64,000 nt of DNA from Pararge aegeria (taxonomy: Eukaryota > Arthropoda > Insecta > Lepidoptera > Nymphalidae): the NCBI RefSeq assembly GCF_905163445.1, contig NC_053197.1:3286001-3350000 (forward strand), written 5' to 3'. This document shows, piece after piece, positions 48,601 to 57,600 of the stretch (positions within the stretch are counted from its first letter, which is position 1; each line of letters begins with the position of its first letter). Under the pieces are notes generated by a model. That model was given only the letters and a program-made list of their open reading frames with translations. It did no database searches and was not told where the DNA came from. The position numbers and the translations under genes were made by a program.

Positions 48601-51600
48601 GCATGGCATGTTTGAAATAAAACGCCAAATTCTCCTGCGGATCTACGCCGCACGCGGCACTCTTTGTTAGCACAGCGGCGCCTTCGTCAAAATGTGGCAC
48701 GAGCCAAGGCGGCACGGCACAAAACCTATTTGTGCCGATCTAAACGATTGGACCTTACTTTAAAAAACTAATGTAGCTTTATTTTTGGTCGATTGTTCCA
48801 GATATAAGCCATTTTATATACTTTCCGCTGAACCGAATATGCAACCAAAAGGAAATATTGCGTATAGAGAGTGAAGTTGATTGGGAATTTTTGACCGAAC
48901 TTAATTTATCTCGCAATAGGATCACGTAAGTTCAAATTTATTAACTGCTGACGCAAAAAGTTTATTGAGATGTGGTATTTATTAAAAAATAAATGAGTGC
49001 GTAATAATGCCCTAATTTGTTATTTTAATGCCTGAGAGGAAAATCGACTAGGCCCCCGCCCCCGTAAAATTCGAAAACTTTGGAATAAAATCTAAACACA
49101 CATCATTTAACATACTTTTAGCTGAAAAATAAAATGAATTAAAAATAACAGACTTTAAGGACTCAAAATAATAAAAGTAATTCAGAATTGCTTGCTTTAA
49201 TAGTAAAACAAATTCTATTTAAATAAGCAATTCTCCGCTTCGACCAATCTTTTGCCCCTCTGAATTTAAAACACTTGATAAATTTTTAAAAACCCTCAAT
49301 TTTACAGATCCCTCGAAGGCTTCAACTTAGAAGATACAATGCCTAGATTAAGGATCCTTGATCTCTCACACAATTATTTAGACAGTATTAAACCGTTACT
49401 GCAATGTAGGCAGTTACCCCTAATAAAACTAAGCCTTGAAGGAAATCCTCTATGCACTGATTATACAGACCCTGATCGTTATCTCAAGGTCATGAAGACT
49501 ATATTTTCGACTTTGAGAGAATTGGTAAGTTGGTTTATGTAGATGTCACCATTGAAATTACTGAGCCTTGAATATAGCCTCTGTTTTTATTATACAAACG
49601 CTTCAGAAGTCCACTTCAAGGTAATGTAATTAGTTGATGATTAATGTAATTTTTCCTAATTTCCCTTGTAAGTATAAACAGTTCTTTGGAGATTAGAGTT
49701 AATCTAAAGAGAATTCTGCCTTTGGGAGTGGTTACTAAATTTCTGGGCCTGGATGAAAAAAAATATCTGCATTAATTGTCAAACCCTGACCGTTATATCA
49801 GGTCTTGAAGACTATATTACCGACTTGGCGAGAATTGGTAAGTTTGCTTTTGGGTTATTTACCATTAAAATTACCGAGCCTTGAAGAAAACCTCTGCAAT
49901 TATAATACAAATCTAACCCGCTATACGTTTGTAATAGTGACCATTTTAATTACTGAGCCTGGAAATAGTTCATCTGCGTTAATAATGCAATCCGTTATGT
50001 CAAGGTCATGAGGACTGTATTCCAGACTTTAAGATATTTGGTAAGTTGGCATATCTATGAGTTACCATAAAAAATCTTTGTTTTTATTATACAAACCAGT
50101 ACTGTTATGTCAAGGTCACGAATATTTCTTATTTTAAGAGTAAAGTTTGTACTAGAAAACATATAACTGAGCCTGAAAATAAATCATTTATATATTAATA
50201 AAACAAACGTCAACCGCTATGTCATATTTGAAAGATATGTCAGTTTGAATGGGTCTAGTACCCATTCAAACTTAAGTCACACGAACAAACAAGAACCAAC
50301 ATAAGTCATGACTTTGATCAATGTAACTTTTGCCTCACTTTTGTATAGCGGAATGGTGAAAAAACGAAAATTTACTTGGGTGTACACAGTCTCAAAGGGC
50401 ATATCTCGATTAACAATAAAGTTTTTTTTCAGGACGGAATTCTAATTATTCTTAAGGGTGAAATGCCTCCAGTCCAAAAGAACTACTGCTTAGAAGACGC
50501 CAAAGCCGTAGTAGAGAAGTTTCTGGAAGTATACTTTCCTTTACTGGACCAGTCTTCGGATGACAGGAGCAATATGCATTCAATGTACTCGAAGAAAGCG
50601 GTTTTGACTATAACTTATAGGAATAAAGTGCGTGAGTAGTTTTATATTATTATACAGCTACAGCATTCTCATTCATTCAAATAAGCAGTGCATACCCTGA
50701 CCTCAGGGCCTCTCAGACCATAAGGACGACTTAAAATTTAAAGATTGAAAAAAAATTAAACAATTTATAGAAAACTATAAAAGCGCCATCTAGGTAAGAC
50801 TGGCCGCACTTCTATGTAAATCAATGGACAAGTCCCGTGTCATGGTTTAGAACTAAAATAGACAAACTGCATAATATTTCGACTATATTTTAATTTTGAG
50901 TTGTAAACAGTATTCCTAAATAAAAAGTAACGCTTTAAATATAATTTAAATCTCATAAAATTAGCTGGGGTGGGCAAATCGTTTATTCGTCGCTCGAATT
51001 AATGCGCCGCGCCGCCGCGGTCTCCATGGAAGCACGGCGATTGAATGCATCTGTCGTTACTTGTGTGCACCAGCACACAAGGAAGTTCTGTTGTGTAGTG
51101 ATATAATCGCGTGCGTGCTTACACAATATTTGGCTCTTTCTATGTGTGCGAGTTTTCCAGGTTTCCAGTATAGGGGTTTCGCTTGTGTGCAAATCTTAAA
51201 AGCACTGCTTACGGAAATTTGAAATCCAAATGTATGCTTTGTTTTTTTATAAGCACAAGTAATTTGCTTTGTTTGTTATGGTTTTAAACGGCAATAATTC
51301 TTTTTTGTAGTTAAAAAATTTATCAATGAATTTTGTTACATTCAAGGTCTTTAGAAATTTATAAGTACCTAATTTGTTCAAAAAGTATATTAAAATAACC
51401 AAATTAAAAGTTGCCGAATTATGTTAAATATATTATTAACGTATACCAGGTGCCATTGGTAACTGATGAAGTAATATTCTTCAAATGACAACTTTTAATA
51501 GCATTTGTGTACTAAGAAAATATTACGGACATATTTTGACTATGATAATCTCATTATCGCTGGCGATCGCTCAGCGCCATTATTGTTTACCTTTTACCTT

Positions 51601-54600
51601 CTGTCATAACAACTTATATTCACCGAATTAGAATTAATTACTGTTTTTTTCGTTTGCTGTACGGTTGTTTGTAAATAGTTACAATTATTATTGTTAACAT
51701 TAACCTTTGTGACAGTGTACTGTTTGTAAATGATTGTGAGGAATATTCTTAGTGTAAGAAAGTTCTTATATTCGGCGTGTGATCTGATGGTTCAGTGTGC
51801 TTGGAAAATGTAGGTAAGTTAAGAGCTAATTCTTAACTAACGTTTAATTGAGATTATTCGTAAAGGAAGGAATGCACCTACAAGAAGCGGCACGTAAAAA
51901 GAGCTCTGACTGACTTACAGAAACAGGCGAATAGCAGTGATCAATGTTTTGTTTCATTATTTATTTATAATAATACCTATGTTTGTTTATTGTTTACACT
52001 AAAAAACATTATTTAATGTAATTGCCGCAATGGCAGACAATTTTAAAAACTCGCTAGTCGGTCGTCTCAGAGCTTACTATACCAACTGGAAATAGGAGAT
52101 GATGAGAAGATCTACATGGGTATCACAAACAATGTTAGGTTAGGTACCTACTCACAAATAAAATTATACAGTAACATCAAAATAGCATGTTCAGTACCTA
52201 TTTTTTTTATGCATACCCTGACCGAAAACCCTATGCACGCCACTGTTAACAATGTAATACTTTTCCAATAATCGTCTTGTTTTTATTCCACTACAAAGTC
52301 CTTCACTTCAATCTCACCTGCTCGTAAGTGAGGATGCAGTTTAAAATGGTGCTTTCTAAGTCAAATGGACTTCAAAAGCACGATCGCTGCCGACTGCGCC
52401 AATCGACCATCAAGACGCTAAAAATGAAGAACAATATTCAAAATTAGTATTATTCCAGGTTACGACACAAAATTCAAAAACGCCAGGAACCTTTTAATTA
52501 AAAGCCGCGTTTTACTCGAAGGCGATTATGATATTGTCTACGGTGCCGCTAATATCGTCAAGCTGTTGACCAAATGGCCTAATTTACAACACGACCCGTC
52601 GACGTTCACTGTTGATGTTATACTGCATAACGTGAGTTGTTTTCTGATGTGTATTTGCAGAACTTGAATTGTACTTTTATTATTTATTAATTTTTTAAAC
52701 CAGAGATCGAACTGTTTACGTAGTTCTTGACACCCTTAATTGACGACTTTTCAGGATGCTCCAAACTTAATTTTATCATACATAATCCATTCTGTTTTCC
52801 GAAAAGAAAAGATTATACACACTGCTTTGAAGCTTAACGGATTTTGAACATAAATTACTAGAAGCCTCAAGACGGACAAAGTTTGGGAACCGGGATACAA
52901 ACTATCCCGGTTCCAAAAACCGGAACAATGGCGTGCGAAAATGTGCGCAACTCCGTTTGTTACGGATTAAACAACTGATCGAATTTCAATAAAATTTGGC
53001 AAGAAGATTGATTGCCTCCTGAGTAAGGACAGAGTATACTTTTTAGCCGAAGAAAATAAGGGGCACCCGGGGTTTTAAAAAGTTCCTTTATTCGGTTCTT
53101 TGTTTTTTAAATCCCGCTTGAAACGTATGTTTTCCTTGTATAAAAAGTATATACTATTTGGCTGTACGGTTATATACCTTTGCCTGTTCCCTACGCAAAA
53201 GAATAAAGAACCAAAAAAAGTATAAATATTACCATCTCCTGGATGCAATCAACCTTTATGCAGAATTTCGCCTCAATCGGCGACGATGTGAAGCGGAGCA
53301 TTCGATATGATACGATCTCACGTCATGACTTGACAACTCTACAAATTGGATAAACCGACATCGAGCTAACAAGTTCTCATGTTTGGTCATAGATAGAGGA
53401 CCGATACGGGATTCCACCCTACCTTTTCTCAATAAGAAACGTAGATATCGGTTTATTACCTATTTCACGTCGCTCTTCACTTACGAGATTATACTAAAAG
53501 CGGTCTTAAAAGCTCAACGTCGAACATCGTTTCCAATTTCGCAACTTCTATAACTTCTTGTAATAAATAATGTTTAATATATGTGTGAAAGAACAAAGAA
53601 TTAGAGAGGAAGAGATTTATATTAAAAGGAGATTTATGGATTGCGTTTAGCCTTTCAAAATTCAAAACAATTCAAAATTCATTTATTTGTAGGCCTAATA
53701 TAAGCTCTTTTGAAATGTCAAGTCTGTCTGTTTGTAGTGACTACAACTGGTTTTAAAGACAGATTCTACTGAGAAGAAGCCGACAAGAAACTCAGCAGTT
53801 GCTCTTTTTCAACATAAACCATTTATCTTAATTTTATTTTACATGTTTACATTCATTTGTCTATCTTGTGAGAGATGAAAGCGGAGCCGTTTGCTTTGTT
53901 ATTAAGAATTTCATCAATTGTATAGTAAACTCGCTGTAATAAATATGTTTTAACATTAAAAGTAGGTTATTAGTATACGGACGTGAGAAGTGAGTGGAAG
54001 GTGAGGATTAATATTAATAAGTTTACCCATTATTTTGTATAGGATTCATCAACCATCTTCAGTATCAATGGTATACTGAAACTTACCGCCGAATCGTTGG
54101 CCGAAGATGAAACGATGCTAGCGTTTACTCGCACTTTACATTTATTTACAAAAAATGGAGCCGAATACAAAATCATCAATGAAATGCTGTACTGGGATGA
54201 ACCTACGCAAGAGTACTCGAATAGGGCTTTTCAACAGCTATCGGTAAGTTGTATTATTTTCTTTTATTTTATTTTTAGGAGACACTTTTTTTTTTGCACC
54301 ACAAGCACTTGACTGCAATCACACCTGGTGGTAAGTAATGATGCAGCCTTAGGTGGAGAGCGCTTGCCTATAAAATGCCTATTCACTGTTGATTAGAAGG
54401 TACTCCTATTGTTGGTACTGGGGAAAATGGATGCTGGAGGGGCCAAACTCATACCAAATTAACGTTTTTTAATCTATAAAGAAAGGTTCAATTATCACTA
54501 ACCCCCGGAGTAACATAATAAGAGGTTCACCCACTATATGCAGTACACATATGGCATAGCATATACACCATATACACATATAGCACATATTGTTTGGATA

Positions 54601-57600
54601 AAACTATGCTACATTTGGATTTTTAAATCCGTGTGATTCTGACATCTGACTGACTATAGATAAGGTCCCACACCTTACTTATTTTCGACAAAAATATTCA
54701 ATAAAAAAAAATATAGGTACCTACCTAAAAGGTTTTCTTTACCATATTTATGTATATAAACTTACCTATTGGATATCGTTACGGGCATGTTTGGATTTGA
54801 TTTGGAAGGATTTGTGCAAAAAGTAAAGTAGGTTTCAGCAAAAGCTTTCAGCATCAGTTACGTAAAACTTGACTGAACTGAAAGGAAAGGTAAGCAAACA
54901 AACATTATCAGCAAAAACAGGTTCTATTAGTTATTGGAAGAGCCTTTATTTGAATAAATTTTTTACATAACTTGACTTTTATTTTATAAAATTTAAGAAC
55001 TAACCGACCATGGTTGAAGGGTTTCATTTGTATGATCTAATAAAATATTGACGTCTCTCTCTCTCTCTCGTACGATCTAAAATAAGTATCGGCGCATGGC
55101 TGAGATCACGTTGTGTATTAAACTACGTCATGATACAAATCCCCTATTCTGCAGTTGCTTTTGGTAATTGCCAATTATTGGAAGTAAGTTGTGCCCTATA
55201 ATGGGCACTAAATTAATGGTATAATAAATAAATTTTAAGTGAATATGTACTCACTTAAAATATATCTATCTGATCTCTATTCAATTTACAAAATGTGAAG
55301 GTAGATTTGAAGATAGATGCTTTAAAAAGTTCATAAATTAAAAGGAATTGTGAAGCCAAGTGCTTCATAATTGCTTATATTCGAGTTATTTATTATCATC
55401 TATGAACCAATAATCTCAAACAAACTTCTTCAGCTTTGTTATAATATTTAGTATAATTACACATATGACATGTTATTTAACCTCAAAAAGGTAGGGAAGA
55501 TCCAATATCTATTTAAAAATGTAAACCAAGATTCAAAAATAGTAGTTATAAAAGTGTGGCGAAAAAATTCACAATCTAATTAAAATATTTTATTAGTCAC
55601 TGAATTTCAAATGTGCAGAAACTTATAAATTGCTGTCCTAAATACAATACAAGGTGTACAATTGTTAAATTCGGACTTATACATAAATACACTGTTATTG
55701 TACACCACATTTACATTAAATAAATATAGTATGGAGCAAGTAAGGTTACTAATTGTGATATTTAAATTCTTAAGAAAAAAAAAAATTGATGGACAATAAA
55801 AAACTACAAAAAATATTTGATATTCAAAAGTAAATTGGAACACAAAAGCTTATGTATTAATTGATATAATTAGGTATTTAGTTATAAGAGGCACTGGGTT
55901 GGTGCTAACAATAATGCCTAGCTGACGTTTGAGACTAGCTTTAATATAATAATCACCATTATTTGATAACAATGGATACAATACATTGTGTGGCAGATTT
56001 GAATTAAGGAAGTTTATATTTCTTGTTCCTAATTAGTACTTATGTTCCAATTTAGAAAAGTAAAGTTTGCTACAAATAATTGAACATGAATTTCTAATGT
56101 CACAAACAATACTATTAATTAAAAGATAAAAATATCATACACATTCTTTTATTACAGATGCTCTTATACATTAATATGATTGTGTTCTAAAAGTATTTTG
56201 AACTGAAAGGCTGTAAAACTTTTGAATGCCTGAAATTAAATATGTTCAAATTGGCATTTTACACACAGGGATGTGATACAATTGGAATACTATTTTTTAT
56301 TACTATTTGTCTTATATCACTGTGTCCATAAATTCTTCATTTGTTGGCTCAATTTCCATTTGCATAAACCTTTCCTCACTGGTGCCAGCATACTTTAATC
56401 TTAACTTTTCATAATGTAACTGTTCTTTTGCTGATACGGATGGCTTACATTTATTTAGAGCACCTCTAAAATCTTCAAACGTTACAAATATATCGCCTTC
56501 AAGTGTATCATTTGCAATATGATTTGTCAAAGAGTTTGTGGCAGCTGCTCGTACTAAGCCAGATAAATCAGCACCAGTGTAACCCTCTGTTACGCTAGCA
56601 ATCACTTGCAAATCTACATCTGGGCCTAACTGAGGTTGTTTACCACCTTTTGTTATCTTCTGTAGTATATCAAATCTGTCATCTGTTCCTGGCATTCCCA
56701 CGTACATGATCCTATCTAACCTACCAGGTCGTAAAACTGCTGGGTCAATAATATCAGGTCTATTAGAAGCTGCCAGAACAAAGACACCTTCACGACTTTC
56801 TATGCCATCCATTTCCGTCAGCAACTGATTGACTACTCTGGCAGCCCCATTATTATCGTGCGAGCTTCGCCTTGGGCACAGCGCGTCAAATTCGTCGAAA
56901 AATATTACACAAGGTGCAGAATTACGCGCGCGTCTAAAGCATGTACGCACTGCTCGTTCACTCTCGCCTACATACATGTTCAGTAGTTCAGGGCCCTTCA
57001 CAGATATAAAGTTGACTCCAGCCTCATTTGCAACAGCTTTGGCCAGCAATGTTTTACCACATCCTGGGGGGCCACACAGTAATACACCACTAGGTGTAGA
57101 TAAGCCAAGCTTTTTTAGCTGTTCGGGATATTTAACTGGAGCTAGTACAGCTAACTGTAGGTCTTTTCGAACTTGATTCAATGATCCAACATCATCCCAC
57201 GTCACATCAGGAACTGTGACAATGCCCTCTCTAACAGCGCAAGGTTTGGTTGTTTTCAGTGCTCTTACAAAGTCATCTTGCCTGATTGCAAGACCTATCA
57301 ATTCTTCTTCTGAGTAAGGCATTGTGTCTTCAAGAAGACTAACAACTTCATCTAGGGGATCTACTTTACTATCTGATGGTATAACAGTATTTGTGTTTAT
57401 TTCATTTTCATTAGGTGCATCATTTATATCAGGCTCAGTGCTCTCCGGTTCTTCAGATTTCTCCTCGGTGCTTTGTGCAGTTGACTCTGGCTGTGCCTTA
57501 TCTTCACTTTCTTTATCTCCATTAGGGATGATGTGGTCTTCAATGTCTTTTTTATCGTTAGGTTTATCTGCAACCAGATCTTTACTTTGTAAACGTATTT

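Noticed and set aside
49805..50011. 68-codon frame resembling an LRR exon
   Set aside because: It is a decayed copy in the intronic LRR array; frame breaks relative to the real exon and no usable acceptor was seen.
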